Source of the DNA: Candidatus Marinimicrobia bacterium CG08_land_8_20_14_0_20_45_22
Lineage (GTDB): Bacteria > Fidelibacterota > UBA2242
Length of the DNA: 38,920 nt
Direction: 5' to 3'
NCBI GenBank assembly: GCA_002774355.1
Contig: PEYN01000073.1
Coordinates: 1-38,920, forward strand
Shown here: positions 9,429-17,792 of the stretch, piece by piece
How the letters are laid out: the number at the start of each line of letters is the position of its first letter
How positions within the stretch are numbered: position 1 is the first letter of the stretch
Made by a program: the position numbers and the translations under genes
The notes under the pieces: generated by a model
Told to the model about the DNA's origin: nothing
The model's input: only the letters and a program-made list of their open reading frames with translations
Databases searched by the model: none

Positions 9429-10727
9429 TTATTTTGATTGAAGTTTAGCGAGGGCGCTTCGTGCTTTCCTGACCTCTTCTTTCGCCGATGGATAATTCTT
9501 CAGCACTTTTTGAAATTCATCGACCGCTTTTGTCGATTGGTCAAGGTTTAGGTAACAAAATCCTATGCGCAACTGTGCATAGGCTTCTTTGTTGCGATCA
9601 CCCAGCCCGAAAACTTTCATAAACGCCGATAGAGCGTCTTGATAATTTTTCATACTGAAAAATGCTTCACCAATCCAATATTGCGCATTGTCTGCGAGCG
9701 GATGGGATGAATCGATCTTGACAATTTGCTCAAAAAGCGGCATTGCCATATCGTATTTTTTACTTTCCATCAGATGACTGGCGTTGGCGTATAGTTTTTC
9801 CTGCCGCAATATGACATCGGAAGCAGGTCGAACCACCACGATGGGACCGGGTTTTGGTAATTGCTCCTGTTCGGTTTTTAGACATTCCATCAGCGTCTTT
9901 CCTTCGACTGTTCCATCAAACAGTTCAAACGACACTCGCCTATTGAGAGATGATGGACCCTTCGCACCTTCGACAAGCGGCTTGCTGTCGCCTTCCGATT
10001 TGATCTCGATTCTGTTTCCTATGATGATTTGATCGTCAGGCGGGAAAAAATCAAGAATCCGATTGCCGATTACGACGGCACGTTTCTCAGAGACTTCGCG
10101 ATTGAAATCTGAGGCGCCATCATTATCTGCATACCCAGTAATCCGAAGATGCAAACTCTCATCGCTTTTCAGTATCTTGACGATTTTATTCAGTGTCAAC
10201 ATATAGTTGCCATTGAGCTTAGTGCTCGGAGATTTCCATTCGCCGCGTTCAAAGAAAATATCATCGAATGTCATATTGAGAAAATGTAAAATCTGACCCT
10301 TTATGGGCATAAAAGTAGATGTTGCTTTGACCGGAATTTTTACGGTTCCGGGAGCAACGACCTTTTCTGTGGCTGGTGGTTGAGGTGTCACTGAAGTGGT
10401 TGCGGTTTTTGTGGTGTCTTTTTGAACTGGTTTAAGTTCAACCGGCCGCTTCGGAGAATCGGATTTGACTGCGCTCGTGTCGGGTTTGACAATAGGTTGT
10501 TTTACGGTCGGAGAAACGTTCACGGCCGGAGTTTGTTTCTTCGACAGCAATTTTGCTAACGAGTCTGGCGAGATACTTTTCGTTTGGGTTCGCAGTTGAG
10601 GATTCACCGTCGTCTGTTGAGTCGTTCTCTGAGGAAAAGTTTTTGGAGTCTCTTTTTTGACGGCTTCCTTGCCGCCGCCACAGGAGACCAGTAAAAAAGC
10701 AGTTAAAAGCCACGCTAATTTTTTCAT
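9429..10727 (-). CDS. Lipoprotein joining an OmpA/Pal-type domain to C-terminal TPR repeats
   Basis: The 432-residue product begins with a lipoprotein signal, MKKLAWLLTAFLLVSC, with the lipidated cysteine at 16. A low-complexity linker rich in T, K, P and Q follows (about 20-140). Then an OmpA-like peptidoglycan-binding domain (about 152-272) contains ITGYADNDGASDFN, SEKRA and the terminal LNRRVSFEL. Finally TPR-type repeats (about 308-430) resemble those of CpoB/YbgF. This joins in one chain two functions that Tol-Pal systems encode as neighbours, Pal and CpoB; a role tying outer membrane to peptidoglycan is an inference. The ATG at 10727 was preferred over one nine codons upstream because it has GGAGGGCGGAG before it and gives the lipobox. 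Confidence 0.78.
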   Translation of the reverse strand: MKKLAWLLTAFLLVSCGGGKEAVKKETPKTFPQRTTQQTTVNPQLRTQTKSISPDSLAKLLSKKQTPAVNVSPTVKQPIVKPDTSAVKSDSPKRPVELKPVQKDTTKTATTSVTPQPPATEKVVAPGTVKIPVKATSTFMPIKGQILHFLNMTFDDIFFERGEWKSPSTKLNGNYMLTLNKIVKILKSDESLHLRITGYADNDGASDFNREVSEKRAVVIGNRILDFFPPDDQIIIGNRIEIKSEGDSKPLVEGAKGPSSLNRRVSFELFDGTVEGKTLMECLKTEQEQLPKPGPIVVVRPASDVILRQEKLYANASHLMESKKYDMAMPLFEQIVKIDSSHPLADNAQYWIGEAFFSMKNYQDALSAFMKVFGLGDRNKEAYAQLRIGFCYLNLDQSTKAVDEFQKVLKNYPSAKEEVRKARSALAKLQSK

Positions 10728-10741
10728 TTCTCCGCCCTCCA

Positions 10742-10789
10742 AAAATAAAAGCATCCGCCAGTCAATATAATTTAAAGAATGACGGATGC
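10742..10789 (-). terminator. Rho-independent-type hairpin abutting the Shine-Dalgarno of the next gene
   Basis: On the minus strand GCATCCG and CGGATGC form a 7-bp stem (10751-10789), followed at once by TTTTATTTTT. It lies between the coiled-coil gene and the OmpA-TPR lipoprotein gene. The U-run ends one or two bases before the GGAGG of the lipoprotein gene, so no separate promoter fits between them. Confidence 0.7.
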
Positions 10790-10814
10790 TTGATTGATGT
10801 TTTAGAACCCCCTT

Positions 10815-11324
10815 TTATTTCTTTTTGGTCGCTTCAACCGGAGGTGTTTCTAAAATCTTGACTCTTTTTTCCAAATCGCTGAAATCTCGATTGATTTTGG
10901 TCAGAGCCGTTTGTAAATCCATAACAGATTGGTTGGTATTTCTTTGCAATTTGGTAATTCTGTCGCCGAGAGATTCTTGATCAGTCTTCAGATTCGCCAG
11001 CTGAGACTCAGTCATTGAGCGCAGTTCATTGATGGCCAGATTGGTCGAGTCCAATTTCGCTTCAAAATTTCTCTCGCTTTCATCCAGCCTATTGTTCATT
11101 TGTTGTAGGTCAACCTGGAACTGCTGAATGTGTTTTCCCCGTCCGATAAACTGAAGTTCAAGGTCATTTAAACCATGATCGAATTGTTCAATAGTAACAA
11201 TGCGAACCGAATCCTTAACATCCAACGTGGCCAGCGTTTGCTCCATAGTATTCATTTGATAAACGAGGTAGCCAGAGACGACAACAAGTAAGATAATCAT
11301 GATCGTCTTAATCAACTCTTTCAT
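10815..11324 (-). CDS. Membrane-anchored coiled-coil protein of unknown function
   Basis: I do not recognise a family. The 169-residue protein has an N-terminal membrane anchor (IMIILLVVVSGYLVY, about residues 8-22). A long heptad-patterned helical region with few helix breakers follows from about residue 70 to 155, then a short PPVEATKKK tail. This suggests a periplasmic coiled coil tethered to the inner membrane. The N-terminal anchor plus coiled coil recalls the trimerising N-terminus of CpoB, and the next gene encodes an OmpA-TPR lipoprotein, so a joint role is possible but not shown. GGGAG six bases before ATG supports the start. Confidence 0.6.
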   Translation of the reverse strand: MKELIKTIMIILLVVVSGYLVYQMNTMEQTLATLDVKDSVRIVTIEQFDHGLNDLELQFIGRGKHIQQFQVDLQQMNNRLDESERNFEAKLDSTNLAINELRSMTESQLANLKTDQESLGDRITKLQRNTNQSVMDLQTALTKINRDFSDLEKRVKILETPPVEATKKK

Positions 11325-11345
11325 TCCAAACTCCCATATTTTACT

Positions 11346-11373
11346 TTTTTACCATGTTCTTTCGGTTAGTCAA
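11346..11373 (-). promoter_or_regulatory. Putative sigma-70-type promoter for the coiled-coil gene
   Basis: On the minus strand TTGACT (11373-11368) and TAAAAA (11351-11346) are separated by 16 bases, placing a start about 15 bases upstream of the ATG at 11324. The -35 box overlaps the last codons of the preceding small gene. This is a pattern match only. Confidence 0.35.
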
Positions 11374-11674
11374 ACAGATGCCGCGACCATTCATTTTGCG
11401 AGGTTTCTCCCGGTGCTGTATCTTCCAATCCAGTCTTCAAAGCGTCAAACCCTTTTTCGGTTTCCGATGCGGGGAAATCTTTCAGTTGTTTCATAAGCGA
11501 CTCGACGTCTTGATTGAAGATGGCGATTGTTTTCTCCAGCCGTTTAAAGAGCTCTTCCATGAGTTCTTTCCCATATAAATTATTGATACCCTGTAAAAGA
11601 TCGTCGAATTTAGAAATCAGATAACTTTTGCAACTTTCGTCACTCCCAAAATCAGTTATTTTTCCATCAGCCAT
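11366..11674 (-). CDS. Small acidic helical protein of unknown function
   Basis: The 102-residue product has no recognised family, no signal peptide and no membrane segment. Its middle (about 15-70) is amphipathic and probably helical (LISKFDDLLQGI, LMEELFKRLEKTIAIF). AAGGA precedes the ATG by about ten bases. It lies in the same direction as its neighbours, 41 bases before the coiled-coil gene. The coding call rests on length, codon pattern and position, so it is only moderately sure. Confidence 0.45.
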   Translation of the reverse strand: MADGKITDFGSDESCKSYLISKFDDLLQGINNLYGKELMEELFKRLEKTIAIFNQDVESLMKQLKDFPASETEKGFDALKTGLEDTAPGETSQNEWSRHLFD

Positions 11675-11756
11675 ATTCGAGAAATCCTTACAAAAAATAT
11701 CAACAGCAAATTTACAAATCTCATTTTAAATATCAATGGATTTCTACGTGATAATT

Positions 11757-11942
11757 TCACATTCGCTCTTTTTTAAATTCTTCCCAACGATCGATTTCCT
11801 TTAATATCTGCCTACAAATACTCCGCAGATATGGATTCACTTTAATTTCGACCGTCGGTTTATTCTGCGTCAGTTTATCCATAACTTCCCGAAATTCCGC
11901 CAGTTCGGAACGATCTACTTCGATACTTAATCGTGTCAACAT
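11757..11942 (-). CDS. Small conserved-looking protein of unknown function
   Basis: The 61-residue product begins MLTRLSIEVDRSELAEF and ends in a charged helix (LKEIDRWEEFKKERM). There is no membrane segment or metal motif. The start at 11942 was chosen because GGAG sits seven bases before this ATG; a TTG two codons upstream is less likely. It is the first gene of a short minus-strand run with 11366-11674. The function is unknown. Confidence 0.4.
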   Translation of the reverse strand: MLTRLSIEVDRSELAEFREVMDKLTQNKPTVEIKVNPYLRSICRQILKEIDRWEEFKKERM

Positions 11943-12205
11943 TTTCAAACTCCGTCTATACTGTTTGTAATTTCACAGTTTTAAGCCGATTCCACAACCA
12001 GAATTTTCATTCAACAAGAACCTTTCCCGTTGCGAATTTCATTCCAAACGACGGAAAATTCACTCCGCTCAATGAGAAATAAATGACATTTAGAACAGTA
12101 CATGTCGTCTTCGGTCGTCCGATCGTGAAGGTTAATGCAATAGAACAGAGCGTCTAAGGAAATTTCTGTTGGTCAAATGACGACAGCCTATTAAATTTGG
12201 GCGCA

Positions 12206-12496
12206 ATGGTTAAAGTTAAAGAAAAGTCTAAGTCAACTTTCGTCGGGAAAAAATTAAAGCCAAAATCCTCTTTCGTCGAAAGCCTTTCTTTCACCAGTAG
12301 GAATTATCTGATTTTTGGAATCGGACTGCTTGCCATCATTTTCGGCTATATCGTCATGGCAAAAGGCAGTACCTACAGTTTTCAATCGCTGACCGTAGCG
12401 CCGATTATTTTATTGATCGGCTACATCGTTGTCATTCCGATTGCTATTCTCTATCGAAAGAAAGACCGAGCCGAAAAATCCGATACTGCGAAGTAG
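12206..12496 (+). CDS. Small two-helix membrane protein (DUF3098-like)
   Basis: The 96-residue protein has a basic N-terminal stretch and two membrane helices (about residues 30-48 and 62-82), followed by a basic cytoplasmic tail. The pattern NYLIFGIGLLAIIFGYIVMAKG followed by LTVAPIILLIGYIVVIPIAIL resembles the DUF3098 family of small inner-membrane proteins. The role is unknown. The ATG at 12206 was preferred to an upstream TTG three codons earlier, but no good Shine-Dalgarno supports either. It is the only plus-strand gene in this part and is divergent from the gene at 11757-11942; 11943-12205 holds nothing else I can support. Confidence 0.6.
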   Translation: MVKVKEKSKSTFVGKKLKPKSSFVESLSFTSRNYLIFGIGLLAIIFGYIVMAKGSTYSFQSLTVAPIILLIGYIVVIPIAILYRKKDRAEKSDTAK

Positions 12497-12562
12497 TTCC
12501 GGCATTTTTGTAGTTTTAACGGATCATCTTCGGATGAATCGCGGAATAGGTGCATTTATAAA

Positions 12563-12585
12563 AAAGCCCTCACGAAGAGGGCTTT
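12563..12585. terminator. Bidirectional terminator between convergent genes
   Basis: AAAGCCCTC and GAGGGCTTT form a perfect 9-bp stem with a 5-base loop. It stands between the plus-strand DUF3098-like gene and the minus-strand fmdB-like gene. On the minus strand the stem is followed by TTTTTTAT, a good U-tract; on the plus strand the tract is the GCTTTAGATT end. Confidence 0.85.
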
Positions 12586-12609
12586 AGATTATCCTTAGAA
12601 AGATGGCAA

Positions 12610-12912
12610 TCAGGGTTTGATTTCCGTATTAGCGACAGGCTTTGGTTCCGTTTTTCCGGCTTTTTTGGATTTCCCCACTGTGGTCGATTTCGGTTCGCTT
12701 CCAGCAGAAGAATTTGTTTCACTATGTCGCTTAGCATAATCCGTAATATAAAATCCCGAACCTTTAAAAATCAATCCAACGCCTCCGCTGATCCGACGGT
12801 GAACGGTAGCTTTTCCACATTTTGGGCAGATGGTTAATGGCTCGGACGACATACTTTGAAAATTTTCAAACTCATATCCACAGTTATCGCAAACATATTC
12901 ATAAGTAGGCAT
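12610..12912 (-). CDS. FmdB-family zinc-ribbon protein
   Basis: The 100-residue protein opens MPTYEYVCDNCGYEFE and has a second CPKCG pair at about 29-33, forming the CxxC...CxxC zinc ribbon of the FmdB/regulatory protein family. Next comes the family's GxGFYxTDY-like segment (KGSGFYITDYA). A lysine- and serine-rich disordered tail ends the chain. FmdB proteins are small putative regulators of unknown target. It is the last gene of the run rsmD-coaD-pta, 12 bases after pta and just before the terminator. Confidence 0.85.
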   Translation of the reverse strand: MPTYEYVCDNCGYEFENFQSMSSEPLTICPKCGKATVHRRISGGVGLIFKGSGFYITDYAKRHSETNSSAGSEPKSTTVGKSKKAGKTEPKPVANTEIKP

Positions 12913-12924
12913 AATTCAGACTTT

Positions 12925-13902
12925 CTAAGCAAGATTACAAAGAATTGCCGAGACGTTGACAATATCTTCCGCACTGCAACCTCTCGAAAGATCATTCATC
13001 GGTTTCTTTAACCCTTGGATGATCGGACCGATCACTTCGCAACCGCCGATCCGTTGAGTCAGTTTGTAACCGATGTTTCCCGAACCCAGATCGGGAAAAA
13101 TCAATACATTCGCATTACCGGCGATTGGGCTTCCCGGCGCTTTCTTCTCGCACACTTTCGGAACAATGGCGGCATCAAGTTGCAATTCACCATCGATCAG
13201 CAGATCAGAACGTTTTTTCTTGACGATTTCCGTCGCTATCGAAACTTTTTCTGCAAGAGGATGTTTAGCGCTTCCTTTGGTCGAAAATGAAAGCATGGCA
13301 ACACGAGGTTCTTCCTTGACAATTTTCCGATGCGTTTCGGCTGTAGCAATAGCAATATCGGCAAGTTGTTCAGCCGTCGGGTCTGGCAAAACCGCGCAAT
13401 CCGCAAAGCTCCAGATTTGTTCCGTATTCGGCGAAATGACCAAAATATCACTGGAAACCGTTGGCGTTTCGGGTTTTGTGCCGATGATCTGAAGCGCCGC
13501 GCGCAAGACATTTCCCGTCGTTGTGATTGCTCCGGAAACACAACCGTCTGCAAGATTCTTCTCGACCATCATTGCGCCCCAAAATGTCGGATTAGTCATG
13601 ATACTTTCCGCATCGCTGAGCGTTGTTCCTTTATGCTTTCTTTTTTCATAATACGTATCAACAAATTCGCGGTAGCGATTGGATGATACCGGATCAACGA
13701 TCTCAATTCCTTTTAAAGAGATTTGAATCCGCTCAGCCATTTGGTTGATGCTATTTGGATTGCCAATTAGAATCGGCGTTGCGATTTTTTCGGATTTCAA
13801 CGTTGCGGCGGCGATAAGAACGCGTTCATCTATTGATTCCGGAAGTACAATTCTTTTATGAGTTTGCCTGGCTTTTTCCCGGACATTTTCGATTAATTTC
13901 AT
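12925..13902 (-). CDS. pta: Phosphate acetyltransferase
   Basis: Pta interconverts acetyl-CoA and acetyl phosphate in the cytoplasm, feeding acetate formation or use. The 325-residue protein is the short, single-domain form. Visible family segments are RIVLPESIDERVLIAA, GAITTTGNVLRAALQ, FADCAVLPDPTAEQLADIA, MLSFSTKGSAKHP, DGELQLDAA and VLIFPDLGSGNIGYKL. It lacks the N-terminal regulatory domains of E. coli Pta. The usual partner ackA is not in the window. It starts three bases after coaD. Confidence 0.94.
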   Translation of the reverse strand: MKLIENVREKARQTHKRIVLPESIDERVLIAAATLKSEKIATPILIGNPNSINQMAERIQISLKGIEIVDPVSSNRYREFVDTYYEKRKHKGTTLSDAESIMTNPTFWGAMMVEKNLADGCVSGAITTTGNVLRAALQIIGTKPETPTVSSDILVISPNTEQIWSFADCAVLPDPTAEQLADIAIATAETHRKIVKEEPRVAMLSFSTKGSAKHPLAEKVSIATEIVKKKRSDLLIDGELQLDAAIVPKVCEKKAPGSPIAGNANVLIFPDLGSGNIGYKLTQRIGGCEVIGPIIQGLKKPMNDLSRGCSAEDIVNVSAILCNLA

Positions 13903-13905
13903 TGA

Positions 13906-14385
13906 TTACTCTTTCAGTTTACTATACAATTCGTTTTTAACATACTCCGGAACAAACTGGCTGACATCGCCTCCGAATTTGGCAATTTCCCGCACCGTGC
14001 TGGAACTTAGATAAGTGTAATCGACGCGTGGCATCAAAAAAACCGTATCAATATCCTCATTTAACTGACGATTCGTCAACGCCATCTGGAATTCAAATTC
14101 GAAATCTGAAACAGCTCGGAGTCCACGAATAATTACCGAAGCGTGAACTTTACTGGCGTAATTTACCACTAACCCCGTAAAATGATCGATGCGAACGTTA
14201 TCAAATTTCTCGGTCGTTTTTCGGATCATTTCGAGACGTTCCTCAACCGTGAAAACGGGCTTTTTATCGACATTCACGGCAATCGCAATGTAAACAAGAT
14301 CAAAAATCGCCGATGCACGTTCTAAAATATCCAGATGACCATTGGTGATTGGATCAAATGTGCCCGGATAAATGGCTATTTTCAT
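13906..14385 (-). CDS. coaD: Pantetheine-phosphate adenylyltransferase
   Basis: CoaD transfers AMP from ATP to 4'-phosphopantetheine, the fourth step of coenzyme A synthesis. The 159-residue length is typical. The nucleotidyltransferase motif is [16 protein letters not shown] at residues 5-20, where TNGH is the HxGH-type site. [20 protein letters not shown] and the C-terminal [20 protein letters not shown] are also present. Its ATG directly follows the rsmD stop (TAAATG). The rsmD-coaD pair is a widespread arrangement. Confidence 0.97.
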   Translation of the reverse strand: MKIAIYPGTFDPITNGHLDILERASAIFDLVYIAIAVNVDKKPVFTVEERLEMIRKTTEKFDNVRIDHFTGLVVNYASKVHASVIIRGLRAVSDFEFEFQMALTNRQLNEDIDTVFLMPRVDYTYLSSSTVREIAKFGGDVSQFVPEYVKNELYSKLKE

Positions 14386-14910
14386 TTACACTCTCATAAA
14401 ATTGAGACTGGTCTCGCCGATGATACGCCGCGAGGTCAGTTTAGATTGAATACTGGATGGAATGGCCAACTCTTTTTCCGCTTCTAAAACGACAGTTGTA
14501 CCCTCGGGAAGTTGAAGAAACGAATCGAAGAGTTGTTCCAATTTTGGAAATCGGTAAGGCGGGTCTGCAAAGTAAATATCTGCGCCCTCCGAACTCTTTA
14601 AAAACCGGATAGCATCCATGTCTAAAATATCAATTTGTTCCAGAACGGAAAGTTCAGCCGCATTGGACTGGATAATTTCGATGGATTGTCTATTTATTTC
14701 GACGAAAGTACAATGAACTGCACCACGTGAGATCGCTTCAAACCCGAGGTTTCCGGTACCGGCAAAGAGATCTACAACGCGTTGTCCTTCGATATCTCCA
14801 AGAATGGAAAACATGGTTTCTTTCACCCTATCCTGAGTTGGACGAATTGTTCGATCTTTTCCGGTTTTCAGATGTCGGCTTTTAAAAAAACCAGCAATGA
14901 TACGAATCAT
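14386..14910 (-). CDS. rsmD: 16S rRNA (guanine(966)-N2)-methyltransferase
   Basis: RsmD methylates G966 of 16S rRNA using S-adenosylmethionine. The 174-residue protein has RIIAGFFKSRHLKTG at the N-terminus, TIRPTQDRVKETMFSIL, the SAM-binding motif VVDLFAGTGNLGFEAISRGA and the catalytic FADPPY. Its ATG overlaps the stop of the PilN-like gene by four bases (ATGA), so it is coupled to the pilus genes upstream and to coaD downstream. Confidence 0.95.
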   Translation of the reverse strand: MIRIIAGFFKSRHLKTGKDRTIRPTQDRVKETMFSILGDIEGQRVVDLFAGTGNLGFEAISRGAVHCTFVEINRQSIEIIQSNAAELSVLEQIDILDMDAIRFLKSSEGADIYFADPPYRFPKLEQLFDSFLQLPEGTTVVLEAEKELAIPSSIQSKLTSRRIIGETSLNFMRV

Positions 14911-16028
14911 AACGCCCGCGGCGGGAATATCTGGACGTCAACGATCATATTCAAAGGATTGTTCTGCAATGAATCGGACGCTGATTGGTGAATAGAAATA
15001 TCCTCTATCCCGCAATTAACATAAACCTTTTGCAACTCATCAAAAAATGTTGCGATTGTAGCGTATGTTCCGCCGCCATTAATTTGCGCCATCCGAACAT
15101 CCGGCGAAGGGGCGCTAAATATTTTCAAAGGTGACAGTGAAATCATTGACCTCTTCCCAGCGACGAAAATAACTTGAGATGTTTTTATATCATCAATAAA
15201 ACGATAACACTTCCCACTCCTCGCTGTATCTTCCTGAAATTTAACAATCGCCGTCAGTCGCACGGGATGCGTCCCTACTGACAGATCCGGTTCAATACGG
15301 AAAACTTCAGTTGAGACAAATTGTGAAGTTCCTTCAAGAGCGCTCTTTAAAACGTCGCACTCCTGCTGAGTCCGAATATTCATGATAAAAGTGACTGAAT
15401 TATCCTTTGTATACAAATATTGAAGGATGGAATTTTGCGGTAAATTTTCCAGAACTCTCCGAGTAAAATCGAGCCGGTTTTTACCTGCGATGATCATTTT
15501 TATATATTCCGGTGCGATTTCATCTTTATCAGATGGTTGTGTAAATGGAAGAACCGTCAGGATTGATTCGGCGACATTTTGAGTTTTATCCGCAAGTTCG
15601 GTTTTTTTCGCGCGACTAAACTTCTCTATAAAAAATGACGCAATTCTCGAAAAATCTACTTGTTTGTAAAATCCACTCCGATAGCCCCAAAATCCGGCGC
15701 CGATGATTCCAATCAAAATAAGATAACCCAAATACCGAAAAACCACCCGTCTGACACGGTGAGTTTTAACGGAGACAATTTCCGACTTCTTTTTCGGCGG
15801 AACCGACGTGTGTTTCGGAACAAATTCTCCCTTTTCGGCTTGCTCGATCAAATCGAGGTTCTTTTCGGCTTTCGCAAAAACATCTTCGCCGGTATTTACT
15901 GACGGTTGGATTTCGGTGGCTGAAACAACTGGTTTCTCCTGCGTCGGGGATTTTTCAACATCCGGCATTTGCAGAAATATTTCGCTATTCTGATAACCGG
16001 GACTTGTGGCAAGATTTAGCCGAATCAT
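14907..16028 (-). CDS. PilN-like pilus assembly protein
   Basis: The 373-residue protein opens MIRLNLATSP, similar to the MIRINLLP start of PilN. A charged linker, one membrane segment (about residues 115-137, YLGYLILIGIIGAGFW) and a periplasmic C-terminal domain follow. In type IV pilus machines PilN binds PilM through its cytoplasmic N-terminus. Here the gene directly follows the PilM-like gene with a four-base ATGA overlap, which supports the pairing. The start at 16028 has GGGAGGAA before it; a longer frame inside the upstream gene is unlikely. The long linker and the lack of a PilO gene next door make it a divergent member. Confidence 0.6.
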   Translation of the reverse strand: MIRLNLATSPGYQNSEIFLQMPDVEKSPTQEKPVVSATEIQPSVNTGEDVFAKAEKNLDLIEQAEKGEFVPKHTSVPPKKKSEIVSVKTHRVRRVVFRYLGYLILIGIIGAGFWGYRSGFYKQVDFSRIASFFIEKFSRAKKTELADKTQNVAESILTVLPFTQPSDKDEIAPEYIKMIIAGKNRLDFTRRVLENLPQNSILQYLYTKDNSVTFIMNIRTQQECDVLKSALEGTSQFVSTEVFRIEPDLSVGTHPVRLTAIVKFQEDTARSGKCYRFIDDIKTSQVIFVAGKRSMISLSPLKIFSAPSPDVRMAQINGGGTYATIATFFDELQKVYVNCGIEDISIHQSASDSLQNNPLNMIVDVQIFPPRAL

Positions 16029-16978
16029 GGATTCCTCCCGGACATGCGACGCTGAATAAGTCCCATTACATCGGAGAATTGACACATGGCTCCGACGCCG
16101 TCGCCGTCGTTTTTATATTGCTCGATCGGCTTTAGATTTTTGAACGGATCGACTATCGATAGATTGGCAACCTCGTAGGTTTCGAGCATATTGAAAAAGT
16201 CCGACTCAACATCGTTGGAGTAAAAATATAACTGGTCCAGCGAACTTAATGATTCGATAGCGAACGATCTCAGCGAACTTAATTCGGAAATGATAGAATC
16301 AAGGTGAACGTCAGATTTAGCGGAACTTAGCAATGTATATTCCGATTCACCGGTAAATTGGAAATCCGCGTAATTTTGGAACTCACCAGAATCGACGATC
16401 AATAAACTGTGACGGTTTTCATCTACCAACCAAACGGCCCATTTATCTTTAGCCTTTGGCTGAACGATTTGCTCGATCGCGTTTGCGGCACTGAAAATAT
16501 TGATATCCAACAAGTCGATATTGAACCCTGCGGGCTGAGCGGCGCTGAACAGGATTTTTCCCACTTCCTTGAAGTATGAAATCGTCAGATACCGTTTGAG
16601 GTTTTGTTCGGCTGTCGAGAGGGGATAATGCTGGGTAAATTTCTTGTCGGTGATATTTCCGAGACGTGTGCGCGAAGCCCAATCCAGAGCATTTTCTACA
16701 TCCGTGTCGTTCATGTCGGGATCTAGATCATTTATAGAAATATTGAAAAAAGCTGAAGGAATTGAAATAGAAAGATGCCTTTCCGGAACAGGCAAGTCAG
16801 CCCGAATCTGCGAGAGAACAGATTCGATTGACTGTACGGCATTCGGATTATCTACCAGTCTTTCATTAAATGGAACCGATAATGGCCTTTTCCCGATAAC
16901 TTCTACAGAAAAAGCGTTCTCCTGTTTGATCAATTGACCAAAACGTACGAACTGTTCAGAGAAACTAGCACAAAGCAT
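16025..16978 (-). CDS. PilM-like actin-fold pilus assembly protein
   Basis: The 317-residue cytoplasmic protein resembles the PilM/GspL-cytoplasmic fold: an N-terminal region with LSISIPSAFF, a middle AQPAGFNIDLLDINIFSAANA resembling the PilM segment in which the aspartate-rich strand precedes a helix, and a strand WAVWLVDENRHSLLIVDSGEF resembling the nucleotide-binding region. Motifs are weak and no phosphate loop can be assigned safely. PilM recruits PilN at the inner face of the membrane. It overlaps the PilN-like gene. A secretion-type (GspL-like) role is also possible. Confidence 0.55.
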   Translation of the reverse strand: MLCASFSEQFVRFGQLIKQENAFSVEVIGKRPLSVPFNERLVDNPNAVQSIESVLSQIRADLPVPERHLSISIPSAFFNISINDLDPDMNDTDVENALDWASRTRLGNITDKKFTQHYPLSTAEQNLKRYLTISYFKEVGKILFSAAQPAGFNIDLLDINIFSAANAIEQIVQPKAKDKWAVWLVDENRHSLLIVDSGEFQNYADFQFTGESEYTLLSSAKSDVHLDSIISELSSLRSFAIESLSSLDQLYFYSNDVESDFFNMLETYEVANLSIVDPFKNLKPIEQYKNDGDGVGAMCQFSDVMGLIQRRMSGRNP

Positions 16979-17006
16979 TAATTCTTCTTTCTAGAAGAAA
17001 AGATCG

Positions 17007-17792
17007 TTAGTCTTTCCAGCTTTTTTCATCGTTTTCTATATAGCCCGCTGACGTGTCTTTGAAAGCAAAGAACAAATATCGTTTTTCCTTAAATTCTCCC
17101 TTCAAAGGATCCTGAATCCTGACTTTACTGGTATCGCTTGAAATCTGATATAGTTCCTTAATTAACGGACTGTACGCAAAAGTTGTATCTAAGTAAAACG
17201 GACGATAATAGCGATTGATTTGGACTCGCGTGCTATTTTCAGAGCCTAAAGCCTTCCGAAAACTCGAATCAGATTTCCGCAATTCACGGTATCTGTCGGC
17301 AAGGACATAAACCGTATCATTGGTCAACATCTCTTCGTTCCATTTAAGAACTTGATAGGTCGTATCATAAATCGTATCTTTTTTAAAGTAGCCAAATGAA
17401 AAAGTCGTATCGAAAGTCAGGTAGAAATTCTTCGGAACAGTCAATGCGAATCTACCTTCCGGCAATTTGACAACCTGTTCTCCGAAGAAATTACTATCGG
17501 CGCGCGTACTGTCGCGAACCGCCGTTAACACCTTCATCGCCAACAACGGATCATTTTGATAGAATCCCGTCATCTGTTTATAAAATTTTTCGACTTCATT
17601 CAAAATGACCATGCGCTTTCTGGATATAGCGCGAACGGCGTCTTCATCTTTCCAAATAGAGTTTGGAATATAGATGACAAGAACGACACAAAAAGCAAAA
17701 ATAACGGCGATGATATTTAGAATCTTTACAAGAGTTGGCTTGTACTCCGGAACCTCCTCAACGGTTTTTCCGATTATTCTTACTTCACTCAA
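17007..17792 (-). CDS. Single-pass membrane protein of unknown function beside pilus genes
   Basis: I do not recognise a family. About 261 residues: a short cytoplasmic start, one membrane segment (about 26-44, ILNIIAVIFAFCVVLVIYI), a helix of about 45 residues, then a strand-rich, D/T/Y-rich periplasmic part. The start is not ATG. A TTG at 17792 has AGGAGAGG nine bases before it and overlaps the comEA stop by eight bases; another TTG two codons upstream sits too close to that site. Its place between comEA and the PilM-like gene suggests a part of the pilus or DNA-uptake machinery. Confidence 0.55.
   Translation of the reverse strand: MSEVRIIGKTVEEVPEYKPTLVKILNIIAVIFAFCVVLVIYIPNSIWKDEDAVRAISRKRMVILNEVEKFYKQMTGFYQNDPLLAMKVLTAVRDSTRADSNFFGEQVVKLPEGRFALTVPKNFYLTFDTTFSFGYFKKDTIYDTTYQVLKWNEEMLTNDTVYVLADRYRELRKSDSSFRKALGSENSTRVQINRYYRPFYLDTTFAYSPLIKELYQISSDTSKVRIQDPLKGEFKEKRYLFFAFKDTSAGYIENDEKSWKD

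Noticed and set aside
12925-13902. Acetate kinase partner for pta
   Set aside because: No ackA-like sequence is present on either strand in this window.
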